Source of the DNA: Thalassospira lucentensis
GTDB lineage: Bacteria > Pseudomonadota > Alphaproteobacteria > Rhodospirillales > Thalassospiraceae
Assembly (NCBI RefSeq): GCF_001613805.1
Contig: NZ_LPVY01000022.1
Span: forward strand, 78,815-142,814
Direction of reading: 5' to 3'
Length of the DNA stretch: 64,000 nt
Part shown: positions 8,540-17,448 of the stretch, piece by piece
Layout: every line of letters begins with the position of its first letter
How positions within the stretch are numbered: position 1 is the stretch's first letter
Position numbers and translations under genes: made by a program
The notes under the pieces: model-generated
The model's input: the letters and a program-made list of their open reading frames with translations, nothing else
Database searches by the model: none
Told to the model about the DNA's origin: nothing

Positions 8540-9816
8540 TCGTCGGTATTACTTTTGTCGTTCTGATGGTTCTGGGCATGCCGATCGGCTTTGCGCTGGG
8601 CGTTGCCGGGGTTATTGGCCTTTATGACATGGGCGGGGGCATGTTCCTTGTTCAGGGGCCCAGCAAGGTCTTTAACGGTCTGAACGTATTTCCGTTTCTT
8701 GCCATGCCGTTCTTTATTCTGGCTGGCGAGATCATGAACCATATCGGGATTACCAGCCGCCTTGTGCTGTTTGCGCAGGCGCTGGTTGGGCATTTTCGTG
8801 GTGGGTTGGCGCACACCAATATGCTGGCATCGGTTTTCTTTGCCGGACTGACCGGGGCGGCGACCGCCGATGCGGCGGCCTTTGGCAAAACACTGGTGCC
8901 GGCCATGGTGGAACGGGGTTATCGCCGGGATTATGCCTGTGCGGTGACCGCGGCCGGGTCAATCATCGGCCCGACCATTCCACCGTCGGGATTGATGGTT
9001 GTTTATGGATCGCTGATGGGGGTTTCCATCGGTGGGCTGTTTGCCGCCGGTATCCTGCCGGGCTTGATGATCTGTCTGATCTGCATGACGGTGATTGCGG
9101 TGACCGCACGGTCCAAGAACCTGCCGAAAAATGAACGTCGTGCGAACCTTTTGGAAATCTGGAAGATTTTCAAATCATCGATCACGGCCCTGATCATGCC
9201 ATTGATCATTCTGGGCGGTATTCTGGGCGGTATTGTTACCCCGACCGAGGCGGCATCGGTCGCCGTCGCCTATGCGCTGTTTATCGGTATCTTTATTTAC
9301 CGTGCGCTGACATTTGCCGACTTCTTCAAGATGCTGATCCGCACCGCGCGCGTTACGGGGGTGATTTTCATCATCATTGCCTTTGCGTCGATCCTTGGCT
9401 GGTGGCTGAGCTTCAATCGCATTCCACAGGAAGTCGCGAGCCTTGTTCTGGGGCTGTCGTCTGATCCCTATATGGTCATTTTCATGATCGTTGCCCTGTT
9501 GCTGATGATCGGGATGGTCATGGATATCAATGCAATCCTGATCATTCTGGCCCCGGTTCTGGTGCCGCTGACGGTCCAGATCGGGATGGACCCGATCCAT
9601 GCCGGGATCATCTTTGTCCTTGCGCTTAACATTTCCCTGATGACGCCGCCCGTGGGTGCGTGCCTGTTCGTGCTGTCGTCAGTCACAGGTGAAAAGCTTG
9701 AAAAAATTGCCGCCCAGCTTTGGCCGTTCCTTTTGGCGGAACTGGGTGTGCTGTTCCTGTTTGCCTTCTGGTCCGATCTTGCACTCGCGATCCCGCGATT
9801 GCTTGGTTTCAGGTAA
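8536..9816 (+). CDS. dctM: TRAP transporter large permease (DctM family)
   Basis: 426-residue, highly hydrophobic protein with about 11-12 membrane segments, the transport channel of the TRAP system. Family motifs visible are FPFLAMPFFILAGEIM, GSIIGPTIPPSGLMVVYG and the C-terminal LNISLMTPPVGACLFV. The start overlaps the dctQ stop. The binding-protein gene follows after 95 bases that contain a GC-rich hairpin. Confidence 0.93.
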   Translation: MIVGITFVVLMVLGMPIGFALGVAGVIGLYDMGGGMFLVQGPSKVFNGLNVFPFLAMPFFILAGEIMNHIGITSRLVLFAQALVGHFRGGLAHTNMLASVFFAGLTGAATADAAAFGKTLVPAMVERGYRRDYACAVTAAGSIIGPTIPPSGLMVVYGSLMGVSIGGLFAAGILPGLMICLICMTVIAVTARSKNLPKNERRANLLEIWKIFKSSITALIMPLIILGGILGGIVTPTEAASVAVAYALFIGIFIYRALTFADFFKMLIRTARVTGVIFIIIAFASILGWWLSFNRIPQEVASLVLGLSSDPYMVIFMIVALLLMIGMVMDINAILIILAPVLVPLTVQIGMDPIHAGIIFVLALNISLMTPPVGACLFVLSSVTGEKLEKIAAQLWPFLLAELGVLFLFAFWSDLALAIPRLLGFR

Positions 9817-9832
9817 CCGGCGGCAATGAAAC

Positions 9833-9857
9833 GCCCCGGTCAGGTCCGGACCGGGGC
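9833..9857 (+). other. Hairpin between dctM and dctP
   Basis: Perfect 9-bp stem GCCCCGGTC / GACCGGGGC (9833-9841 and 9849-9857) with a 7-base loop and no following T run. It is not a normal terminator. It more likely blocks 3'-to-5' decay or marks a processing site, letting dctP mRNA accumulate apart from the permease mRNA. Confidence 0.6.
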
Positions 9858-9911
9858 ACCGAAAGGTGACAAGCGGACAGAAATAAAAGGCCTTAATCAA
9901 GGAGAGGTAGA

Positions 9912-10967
9912 ATGAAAACGATGAAACGTTTGGGGGCATTTGCCCTTGCGACGGCCATGCTGGCCAGCACGACGTCATTGGCCTATGCAGAGCCAAAGGT
10001 TCTGAAATTTGCCCATGACAACAAAATGGACCCGTTTGAAAACCCGGCGCATGCCTGCACCGCTGTTTTCGCCAACATTGTCGAAGCCGACACCAATGGC
10101 GAGATCAAGGTTGAGGTTTATCCGTCCAACCAGCTTGGTTCGGCCGCCGAGCATGTGCAGATGGTCCGCGATGGTCTTATTCAGGCGACCCTGACCTCGA
10201 CCGGGGCGATTGCATCCTATTATCCGCGTATCGATGTTCTGAACCTCGCATTCGCGTTCGACAGCAACGCATCGACCTATGACGTGTTTGATGGTCCGTT
10301 CGGTCAGAAACTGGCAAGCGACATCGAAAACACCCTTGGCGATGTCAAGGTTCTTGGTTTCCCGGATACCGGTGGGTTCTTTGCCGTGACCAACTCCAAG
10401 CATCCGATTGCGACGCTGGACGATTTCAAGGGCATTCGTGTTCGCACCATGTCGCTGCCGTCGCATCAGAAAATCATGCAGGCACTGGGTGCAGAAGCCT
10501 ATCCGATGGCGTGGGGCGAAGTTTATGCCGGTCTTCAGACGGGCGTGATCGATGGCCAGATGAACCCGGTTCCGACCGTGACCTTTGCCAAATTCAACGA
10601 AGTGCAGGGTTATCTTACCCTGACCAATCACCTGTTCTCGCCTTACACCTTCATGCTGTCGAAAGCATTCTGGGATGATCTGACTGCCGACCAACAGAAA
10701 ATCATCCGTTATGCTGCGCAGTCCTGCGTTGTTGCCAGCCGTGGTGTATCGCGCGTGATCGAGGCATCTGATCGTGGTCTTGCCGGTTTGACCGACAAAA
10801 TGGAAATCACGGCACTGAGCGCGGAAGAGCGTCAGAAGCTTAAAGATGTGACCCAGCCGGTCGTGGTCAAACACGTTCAGGAATCCCTGGGCACGGAAGG
10901 CGTTGAACTTCTCGAACTGTTCCAGACGGAAGTCGATAAAGCCAACGCCCACCGCTACATGGAATAA
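9912..10967 (+). CDS. dctP: TRAP transporter solute-binding protein (DctP family)
   Basis: 351-residue periplasmic binding protein. A Sec signal peptide occupies residues 1-26 (basic MKTMKR, hydrophobic core, cut near AYA-EPK). The mature part starts VLKFAHDNKMDP and includes the FKGIRVRTM segment, whose second Arg is the conserved carboxylate-binding residue of DctP proteins. This supports an acidic substrate. AMAWGEVYAGLQTGVIDGQ-type sequence near residue 200 is also a family hallmark. An AGGAGAGG ribosome site precedes the start. A strong terminator closes the operon. Confidence 0.92.
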   Translation: MKTMKRLGAFALATAMLASTTSLAYAEPKVLKFAHDNKMDPFENPAHACTAVFANIVEADTNGEIKVEVYPSNQLGSAAEHVQMVRDGLIQATLTSTGAIASYYPRIDVLNLAFAFDSNASTYDVFDGPFGQKLASDIENTLGDVKVLGFPDTGGFFAVTNSKHPIATLDDFKGIRVRTMSLPSHQKIMQALGAEAYPMAWGEVYAGLQTGVIDGQMNPVPTVTFAKFNEVQGYLTLTNHLFSPYTFMLSKAFWDDLTADQQKIIRYAAQSCVVASRGVSRVIEASDRGLAGLTDKMEITALSAEERQKLKDVTQPVVVKHVQESLGTEGVELLELFQTEVDKANAHRYME

Positions 10968-10974
10968 TCCATGC

Positions 10975-11008
10975 GCGTGCGGGTGGTGCTTCACCCGCAC
11001 GCTTTTTT
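10975..11008 (+). terminator. Rho-independent terminator of the dctQMP operon
   Basis: Perfect 11-bp stem GCGTGCGGGTG / CACCCGCACGC with a 6-base loop and a run of six T, starting 7 bases after the dctP stop. Confidence 0.92.
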
Positions 11009-11057
11009 CTTTTGCACATAAAATATGATGATTACAAAGAACAAAAAGGATGGGGTC

Positions 11058-12527
11058 ATGAGGATTTTTTGCGCCTCTATTGCGACCGAAACCAACACAT
11101 TCTCGCCGTTGCGCACCGATTTTTCCGATTTCAAGGAAAGCTTCTATGCACCGCCCGGACAGCATCCGGTGACCCCGACACTGTGCAGTGCCGTCTTTAC
11201 CGAGGCGCGTGTGCGGGCGGCAAAGGAAGGCTGGGATCTGATCGAAGGGACTGCCACCTGGGCGGAGCCGGGAGGATTGGTCAATCGGGAAACCTATGAA
11301 CAGTTGCGTGACGAGGTTCTGGGCCAGTTGCGTGCAGCGATGCCGGTTGATGCGGTTATTCTGGGCCTGCATGGGGCGATGGTGGCGCAAGGATATCTGG
11401 ATTGCGAAGGTGATCTGATTTCGCGTATCCGCGCAATCGTTGGCCCCGACGTAATTATCGGTACCAGTTTTGATCCGCACAGTCATCTGACGGAGCTGCG
11501 TGTTTCCAACGCCGATATCATCGTTGCGTTCAAGGAATTTCCTCATACCGATTTCGTTGAAACCGGTCGTGCGGTTGTTGATCTTGTATTGCGCACGCTG
11601 CGCGGCGATATCAAGCCGATCAAGGCGGTATTTGACTGCCATATGATCGAAGTTTTGCCGACATCGCGGGAGCCGATGCGATCCTATATTGATCGCGCCA
11701 AAGCCCTTGAAGGAACGGATGGAGTCCTGTCGGTATCTTTCATTCACGGCTTTATGGCTGGTGATGTGCCCGATCTTGGTGCAAAGGTGATTGTGACCAC
11801 CGACAATGATCCGGACAAGGCACATGATATTGCCCAGCTTTTGGGGCAGGAGCTTTTCGGGTTCCGCGGGGTGACCAGACCCAGTTTCCTGACGCCTGAT
11901 GCTGCTCTTGATCAGGCATTGGCAAGCGATGCCAAACCCATCGTTTTGACCGATGTCTGGGATAATCCGGGTGGCGGTGTTCCGGGTGACAGCACGATTT
12001 TGTTGCGTGCGGCGATGGAACGCGGGCTTCGTGATTTTGCGGTTGGCACCATCTGGGACCCGATGGCGGTCCGGATTTGCATTTCGGCCGGTGAGGGGGC
12101 GACATTACCGTTACGCTTTGGCGGGAAAACCGGTGCACATGCCGGGGCACCGATTGATGCCGAAGTGCGTGTCAAAAAGATCCGCCGTGAGTCATGGCAG
12201 TATTTCGGTGACAGCATCGTGCCGCTGGGTGATTGCGCGGTAATCGAGCTTCCGGGCGGGGGCGAGGTGATCCTGAATTCCAACAGATCGCAAAGTTTCG
12301 ACCCCAGCCTGTTTTCGAATATGGGCATTGATCCGACGGCGAAAAAATATCTGTTTATCAAATCGACCAATCACTTCTACGATGCGTTCGCCAAGATCGC
12401 GGGCGAGATCATTTATGTCGATGTCCACGGACCTTATCCGTCCGATCCGAAAACCAACGGATATCGCCATTTGACCCGTCCGCTTTGGCCGATTGTCGAT
12501 GACCCGTTTGCGGCCATCGCAAGCTGA
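11058..12527 (+). CDS. M81-family metallopeptidase (MlrC-like)
   Basis: 489-residue protein of the MlrC/DUF1485 family, putative zinc amidohydrolases named after microcystin degradation, though most members act on unknown small amides or peptides. It opens with RIFCASIATETNTFSP, the family signature, and contains ILGLHGAMVA, TSFDPHSHLTE, KEFPHTDFVETG and DVWDNPGGG. The His and Asp residues of these motifs are the likely metal ligands. I chose ATG 11058 because AAAAAGGA lies just upstream and the homologous N-terminus begins there; an in-frame ATG at 11025 is possible. A D-threonine-aldolase-like gene follows after 38 bases, probably in one operon. Confidence 0.85.
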   Translation: MRIFCASIATETNTFSPLRTDFSDFKESFYAPPGQHPVTPTLCSAVFTEARVRAAKEGWDLIEGTATWAEPGGLVNRETYEQLRDEVLGQLRAAMPVDAVILGLHGAMVAQGYLDCEGDLISRIRAIVGPDVIIGTSFDPHSHLTELRVSNADIIVAFKEFPHTDFVETGRAVVDLVLRTLRGDIKPIKAVFDCHMIEVLPTSREPMRSYIDRAKALEGTDGVLSVSFIHGFMAGDVPDLGAKVIVTTDNDPDKAHDIAQLLGQELFGFRGVTRPSFLTPDAALDQALASDAKPIVLTDVWDNPGGGVPGDSTILLRAAMERGLRDFAVGTIWDPMAVRICISAGEGATLPLRFGGKTGAHAGAPIDAEVRVKKIRRESWQYFGDSIVPLGDCAVIELPGGGEVILNSNRSQSFDPSLFSNMGIDPTAKKYLFIKSTNHFYDAFAKIAGEIIYVDVHGPYPSDPKTNGYRHLTRPLWPIVDDPFAAIAS

Positions 12528-12565
12528 TTTCTGCCACCACCGGATTTGATAAGGACGCTGCCCCG

Positions 12566-13636
12566 ATGACCGGAATGCCCCAATATCCCGAACTTGATAC
12601 GCCGTGCGCGGTTGTTGATCTTGATACTGTCGACCGCAATATCGAAAGTTATCAGGCTTATTGCGACAAACACGGGATCGGGCTGCGCCCGCATATCAAA
12701 ACCCATAAAATCCCGGCCTTTGCCGCCCAGCAGATGAAGGCTGGTGCAATCGGGATCACCTGCCAGAAAATCGGCGAGGCCGAAGTGATGGCAGATGCGG
12801 GGCTGGATGATATTCTTCTGACCTATAACGTATTGGGCGAACGCAAACTCGCGCGATTGCGGGCATTGTTTAACCGCGTAAAAAGCCTGCGCGTGGTGGC
12901 CGATAATGCGGTTGTGGTTGAGGGATTGTCCAAGGCCTTTGCCGATAGTGACAAGCCGCTTGAAATCCTGATTGAATGCGATACCGGCGGCGGGCGATGC
13001 GGGGTGCAGAACCCGGCAGAAGCCGTTGAGCTGGCAAAGAAAATCCAATCATTGCCGGGGATCAGGTTTGCCGGGCTCATGACCTATCCGGCGACCGGCG
13101 GTGGTGCCAAGGTTGAGGTATTTTTTACCACGGCCATGAAGGAACTGGATGCGATTGGCATTGAATGCCCGGTGCGCAGTTCCGGCGGGACGCCCGATAT
13201 GTGGTTGGCCCACGAAGTACCGTCCGTGACCGAACATCGCATTGGTACCTACATCTATAACGACCGGTCCCTGATGGCGCGCGGCGTTTGCAAGGAAGAT
13301 GATTGCGCGCTTCGGGTTTTGACCGAAATCGTATCCTTGCCAACCCCGGGCCGGGCGATCATTGATGCCGGGTCAAAGGTCCTGACGTCTGATCTTCTGG
13401 GCCTTGAAGGATATGGCTATGTCGTCGGGTACCCCGATGTCGCGGTCAAATCGCTTTCGGAAGAACATGGCATTCTGCATTTTGATCCGGTGACACAGCC
13501 GTTCGAGATTGGCCAGCGGATTGAAATCATTCCGAACCATGTCTGCGTTGTCAGCAACATGCTTGATCAGGTGCATCTGGTGCGCGATGGCGACATTGAA
13601 ACGGTTGATGTTGCCGCGCGTGGTTGCGTGCTTTAA
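12566..13636 (+). CDS. D-threonine aldolase / D-serine dehydratase-like PLP enzyme
   Basis: 356-residue fold-type III (alanine-racemase-like) PLP enzyme. LDTPCAVVDLDTVDRNI opens it. The PLP Lys is in RPHIKTHK near residue 50. A metal-binding HxC pair occurs in IPNHVCVV near residue 325, the feature that separates D-threonine aldolases and eukaryotic-type D-serine dehydratases from racemases. It should cleave or dehydrate a beta-hydroxy D-amino acid to glycine plus an aldehyde, or to a keto acid plus ammonia. The M81 amidase just upstream could free the D-amino acid, which is an inference. Exact specificity (D-threonine, 3-hydroxyaspartate, D-serine) is open. Confidence 0.85.
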   Translation: MTGMPQYPELDTPCAVVDLDTVDRNIESYQAYCDKHGIGLRPHIKTHKIPAFAAQQMKAGAIGITCQKIGEAEVMADAGLDDILLTYNVLGERKLARLRALFNRVKSLRVVADNAVVVEGLSKAFADSDKPLEILIECDTGGGRCGVQNPAEAVELAKKIQSLPGIRFAGLMTYPATGGGAKVEVFFTTAMKELDAIGIECPVRSSGGTPDMWLAHEVPSVTEHRIGTYIYNDRSLMARGVCKEDDCALRVLTEIVSLPTPGRAIIDAGSKVLTSDLLGLEGYGYVVGYPDVAVKSLSEEHGILHFDPVTQPFEIGQRIEIIPNHVCVVSNMLDQVHLVRDGDIETVDVAARGCVL

Positions 13637-13647
13637 GGCACGATTGC

Positions 13648-14142
13648 CTATGCCGGATCGTGATTGGGCAGATAGCCGGTGAAACCGGTAATCAACCATT
13701 TTCCGTCAGGCTGTTTTTCGCAGTAATAATGGGTTTTCCAAAGCAGACGGTCGGTTGATCCGTCTGCTTTTTTTATCGTGCCGTTGAAATGTTTGCGCAC
13801 CAGTGCACGGTTGCCGGTGATATCGATTTTCGAAAGGTCGGTTGCACGGAAAACACCATCAAACAGGTCTTCGGCATAGTCGATTTCCTGTGCGGCGATG
13901 GCCTGACGCAGCCATTCATCGCGATAGGCCGCAAGATCGGGGAACATCATTTTCCAGTCGTCAGGATCGTCGGATTTGCAGGCATCGATGGCGTAAAAGC
14001 CGTCGGCCTTGAAATCATCTTCGACCATGGACCAGTCGGCCGCGACGAAGGCCGCAATATCGCGCGGCACCAGCATTTCCCAAATCTGGTTGCGATCCGC
14101 GTCATCGGCGGGGAACGGGCTTTGGAATGTGCGGTTGCTCAT
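13648..14142 (-). CDS. Small NTF2/SnoaL-like protein
   Basis: 164-residue soluble protein, probably with the cone-shaped NTF2 fold (a helix-rich N-half and a beta sheet containing LLWKTHYYCEKQPDGKWLI). Its function is unknown; such proteins may be small enzymes or ligand binders. It is convergent with the aldolase-like gene, with 11 bases between their stops, and stands alone on its strand. The fold call is from general pattern only. Confidence 0.55.
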   Translation of the reverse strand: MSNRTFQSPFPADDADRNQIWEMLVPRDIAAFVAADWSMVEDDFKADGFYAIDACKSDDPDDWKMMFPDLAAYRDEWLRQAIAAQEIDYAEDLFDGVFRATDLSKIDITGNRALVRKHFNGTIKKADGSTDRLLWKTHYYCEKQPDGKWLITGFTGYLPNHDPA

Positions 14143-14344
14143 GGTCTATCCGACTGATTTTAAAATTGATTTTCGATATTCTGCCATTGACGTGCCCGCA
14201 GTGCAATTACGACACAGTGTTTGGTGGCGGAAATTATGCCCCTGTGTGAAGCATTTGCAAAAACCGGAAAAATAAAGAAAGATTATCGGACAGGCTTGAT
14301 CTACCGATAATAATTCCGGTCCGGGCAGAGCAAACGAGGTTCAG

Positions 14345-15196
14345 ATGAGTTGGGGTGGTTTTACCCTTGCCGAACTTGAATGGCAGTATAATCCGCGCGA
14401 AACCGTGCCGGAATATATGACCTGTTTTGATCGTTTTGTGCGTCTGTCCGATGACACGCGTGCCAGTGTCCGCCACATTACCGATATCCGCTATGGTGGC
14501 GGGCCAAAGGAAACCATGGACGTTTACCCGGCGGCCGAGCCGGACGCACCGGTGCATGTGTTTTTCCACGGTGGCTATTGGCGAAGCCAGGACAAAAAAG
14601 ATTATGCGTTTGTTGCCCGCGATCTGAATGCCGCGGGCTTTACTGTCATTTGCCCGAATTACGATCTTTGTCCGGACGTCACGGTTGCCGAAATTACCCT
14701 GCAGGCGGTCCGTTGCATGACTTTCATTTATCAGAATGTCGGCGATTTTAACGGGGATCGGGATCGCATCAGCATTTCCGGTCATTCGGCAGGCGGGCAG
14801 ATTGTCGCACGCCTTGCGGCGCATCATTGGGAAGACACCCTTGATGATGCCAATCCGTTTTGTGCGATTGTTCCGGTTTCGGGGGTTTTCGATCTGGAAC
14901 CGATCCGTTTTACCAGCATCAATGACGATGTGCGGCTTAATGCTGCGACGGCGGCGGACAATTCACCGATGCTTGATGCTATCCCGCATGACGTCAAAAT
15001 GATGGTCGTGGTCGGGAGTAACGAAAGCCCCGAATTTGTTCGCCAAAGTGATGCCTATGCTGCCTATTGCGGGCGCGAGGGATTGAAGGTCCCGGTCTAT
15101 AAGGCATGGGGTGCGAACCATTTTACGGTGCTTGAAGAGCTTTACCTTGGGACCGGTTCGCTGTTTGGTCATCTGAAACGCTTTTTGCAGCGTTAA
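14345..15196 (+). CDS. Alpha/beta hydrolase, kynurenine-formamidase-like
   Basis: 283-residue serine hydrolase. The oxyanion-hole motif HGGYWRSQDK (residues ~75-84) and nucleophile motif GHSAGGQ (Ser near 142) match the esterase/arylformamidase branch. An Asp near 225 and the final His in GANHFTVLEEL complete the triad. Relatives hydrolyse N-formylkynurenine or short acyl esters. No tryptophan-catabolism gene is adjacent, so the substrate is uncertain. It precedes an ornithine-cyclodeaminase-like gene by 138 bases on the same strand, so it may belong to the same catabolic group. Confidence 0.78.
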   Translation: MSWGGFTLAELEWQYNPRETVPEYMTCFDRFVRLSDDTRASVRHITDIRYGGGPKETMDVYPAAEPDAPVHVFFHGGYWRSQDKKDYAFVARDLNAAGFTVICPNYDLCPDVTVAEITLQAVRCMTFIYQNVGDFNGDRDRISISGHSAGGQIVARLAAHHWEDTLDDANPFCAIVPVSGVFDLEPIRFTSINDDVRLNAATAADNSPMLDAIPHDVKMMVVVGSNESPEFVRQSDAYAAYCGREGLKVPVYKAWGANHFTVLEELYLGTGSLFGHLKRFLQR

Positions 15197-15334
15197 GCAG
15201 CCAACAGGCGGGCAGATTATTCACCAGAAACAAAGTGAAAAACAGCGTGCGATCCTGTGACGCATGTCCTTTGACGTGGTATAAGATATCCACGCTACCA
15301 CGCTGAAATCGAAAATAAATTTACAGGAAGGCCC

Positions 15335-16285
15335 ATGCGTTTCATCTCTGCTGAAGAAATCGATAAATTCGTCTCGCCCCGCGATCTGGTTGAGGCGCTC
15401 CGCAAAGGATTTGCCGACGGTTGCGAAGCTCCGTTGCGAAGCCATTTCAACATGGAACGCAGCAATGAGGATGACGCGACGTTTCTGATCATGCCTGCCT
15501 GGCAAAAGGATGGCGCGGCCGGGGTCAAGGTTGCGGCCGTGGTGCCGGGCAATTCGGCGCGTAACCTGCCTGCGGTTTCGGGGACTTATATCCTGCTTGA
15601 TGCCGTGACCGGTCAGCCATCGGCCGTTATTGATGGCACGAAATTGACCACACGCCGCACGGCGGCGGCATCGGCATTGGCGGCAGATTACCTTGCACGC
15701 AAGGACGCCTGCGAAATGGTCATGGTCGGGTCCGGGGCAATGGCACCCAATCTGATTAATGCGCATGCCTCGGTGCGTCCGATCAAAAAGGTCACGATCT
15801 GGAACCGCAATGGCGACAAGGCCCGCGCATTAGCCGCCGAAACCGCCACCCTTGGGTTTGAGGCGGTGGGCACGGATGATTTGGAAACGGCCTGCAAGAG
15901 TGCCGATCTGATTTCATGCGCGACACTTTCGACCGAGCCGCTGGTGCGCGGTGAATGGCTTCGTGAGGGAACCCATGTGGATCTTGTCGGGGCGTTCAAG
16001 CCGACCATGCGAGAAACCGATGATGCCCTGATGCAGAAATGCCGGATTTATGTTGATAGTTTTGAAGGAGCAGCGGCCGAAGGCGGCGATGTGGTGCAGC
16101 CGCTAAATGCCGGATCGATTTCAAAATCCGATATTCTGGGCGATCTGTTTGGCCTGACGCGTGGTGAGGTCAAGGGACGCCAAACCGATGCAGAATGCAC
16201 CGTTTTCAAATCCGTTGGCCATTCGCTGGAAGATTTCGTTGCGGCGGTTGCGGTTGTCGATGCCGTCGGGAAGGCTGGCAAATGA
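15335..16285 (+). CDS. Ornithine cyclodeaminase / mu-crystallin family protein
   Basis: 316-residue NAD(P)-dependent enzyme. N-terminal substrate motif RFISAEEIDKF, Lys in AAGVKVAAVVPGN, and a Rossmann nucleotide site MVGSGAMAPN near residue 132. Family members include ornithine cyclodeaminase, ketimine reductase, alanine dehydrogenase and delta-pyrroline carboxylate reductase. The sequence alone does not choose between them. A GGAAGG ribosome site precedes the ATG. The stop overlaps the start of the thioesterase gene (ATGA), so the two products probably act in one pathway. Confidence 0.85.
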   Translation: MRFISAEEIDKFVSPRDLVEALRKGFADGCEAPLRSHFNMERSNEDDATFLIMPAWQKDGAAGVKVAAVVPGNSARNLPAVSGTYILLDAVTGQPSAVIDGTKLTTRRTAAASALAADYLARKDACEMVMVGSGAMAPNLINAHASVRPIKKVTIWNRNGDKARALAAETATLGFEAVGTDDLETACKSADLISCATLSTEPLVRGEWLREGTHVDLVGAFKPTMRETDDALMQKCRIYVDSFEGAAAEGGDVVQPLNAGSISKSDILGDLFGLTRGEVKGRQTDAECTVFKSVGHSLEDFVAAVAVVDAVGKAGK

Positions 16286-16782
16286 TCAGTACCGATCTTT
16301 TCGCCCCGGAGATGCTGGAATGCTATCGCGGGACGGTGCCGCAGGACTGGATCGATTTTAACGGTCACGTCAATGTTGGTTATTACGTGGTCGGATTTGA
16401 TCTGGGATCTGTTGCGTTTCTGGACGGTGTCGGGATGGGGCGGACATATCCCGAGCGGCGCGGATTTTCGACCTTTGCGCTTGAAATGCACATTACCTAT
16501 GACCGGGAAATTCATCTGAATGATCCGTTCGTGATCCATACGCAAATCCTTGATTGCGATCACAAACGCATTCACATGTATCATGAATTGCGCCATGGGA
16601 CCGAAGGGTGGCTTTCGGCGACCAATGAAATCATCACGATGCATATCGATATGAAAACGCGGCGTTCGGCACCATTTCCCGATGATGTTCAAAAGACGCT
16701 TGATCTGATCCGTGTGGCGCATCGCGATTTGCCGGTGCCAAGCGGGGTCGGGCGCAAGATCGGTATTCGTCGCGCAGGATGA
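16282..16782 (+). CDS. Hotdog-fold acyl-CoA thioesterase
   Basis: 166-residue protein with the 4HBT-type thioesterase motif DWIDFNGHVNVGYYVVGFD near residues 20-38, where Asp and Asn/His form the active site. ATG 16282 overlaps the previous stop by 4 bases. Close-looking sequences occur as carnitine or betaine-pathway thioesterases and as C-terminal domains of L-carnitine dehydrogenase. The pairing with an OCD-family reductase is therefore suggestive but not proof. A strong terminator follows. Confidence 0.78.
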   Translation: MISTDLFAPEMLECYRGTVPQDWIDFNGHVNVGYYVVGFDLGSVAFLDGVGMGRTYPERRGFSTFALEMHITYDREIHLNDPFVIHTQILDCDHKRIHMYHELRHGTEGWLSATNEIITMHIDMKTRRSAPFPDDVQKTLDLIRVAHRDLPVPSGVGRKIGIRRAG

Positions 16783-16805
16783 TGATAGTCATCCCTGAAA
16801 CGATC

Positions 16806-16833
16806 AAACCCGCATCAGGTGATGCGGGTTTTT
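16806..16833 (+). terminator. Terminator after the thioesterase gene
   Basis: AAACCCGCATC / GATGCGGGTTT, an 11-bp stem with AGGT loop and T run. The A-rich left side lets it also work for the convergent acetyltransferase gene. Confidence 0.88.
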
Positions 16834-16837
16834 GCAT

Positions 16838-17347
16838 TCAGGCGACCTTTACAAACAGCTTGCAGATTTCGCCGCTGTTATTCACGTCCTGATCCCGTTC
16901 ATAGGTCAGGCCAAGTTTGGTCAGCAGTTTTAGTGATACGGTATTGTCGGGCAGGGTATAGCCAAATATCCGCTCAAACCCGAGGGTGTCGTAACCATAG
17001 TCGATCAGGGCGTTGCTGACTTCAAACGCATAGCCCATGCCCTGACGGCTTTCGGTAATGGCATAGCCGATATCGGGCGCATCAAGGGTGTCGCGTTTGA
17101 CAAAGCCGCATAGACCGATCGCCATATGCGTTGCCTTTTCGATCACAATGTAAGAACCGAAACCGTGTTTCAGATAACTGCTGAGAAGCCGTTCATCGAT
17201 ATAGTCACGTGCGGCATCAAGATCCCGAATATTGCGATCCCCGATAAACCGGATCCAGCCCGGTTCGTTCAGAAGTTGCAGGATAAAGGGGGCATCATCA
17301 TGGGTCGCATGACGGACAAGCGTTCTTTTGGTTTCCAGTATTGTCAT
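16838..17347 (-). CDS. GNAT-family N-acetyltransferase (RimJ/RimL type)
   Basis: 169-residue acetyltransferase. It starts TILETKRTLVRHATHDDAPFI, then has the acetyl-CoA pyrophosphate loop region ITESRQGMGYAFE near residue 97 and the closing LKLLTKLGLTYERD motif, all typical of the RimJ/L branch. It transfers acetyl from acetyl-CoA to an amine, on ribosomal proteins in the named relatives and on unknown acceptors in most others. Monocistronic, flanked by terminators and a divergent gene. Confidence 0.85.
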   Translation of the reverse strand: MTILETKRTLVRHATHDDAPFILQLLNEPGWIRFIGDRNIRDLDAARDYIDERLLSSYLKHGFGSYIVIEKATHMAIGLCGFVKRDTLDAPDIGYAITESRQGMGYAFEVSNALIDYGYDTLGFERIFGYTLPDNTVSLKLLTKLGLTYERDQDVNNSGEICKLFVKVA

Positions 17348-17448
17348 ACTGTATTACCCTTGGTTTCGTGGTGGCGGATACGCATGCTAACGCAGAAAGT
17401 GTATAAACAAATAACGAATTCGCGAAACACCGACGGCGGAGGTCAGAT

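Noticed and set aside
8018..10967. Calling the first TRAP system a C4-dicarboxylate transporter
   Set aside because: DctQMP names describe the family only; no C4-dicarboxylate genes or DctBD regulators are near, and the neighbours point to a sugar acid.
9975..11825. Long open frame of 616 codons on the minus strand opposite dctP and the M81 gene
   Set aside because: It crosses two well-supported plus-strand genes and their terminator, has no family motif and is rich in His/Arg/Asn as expected of an antisense shadow.
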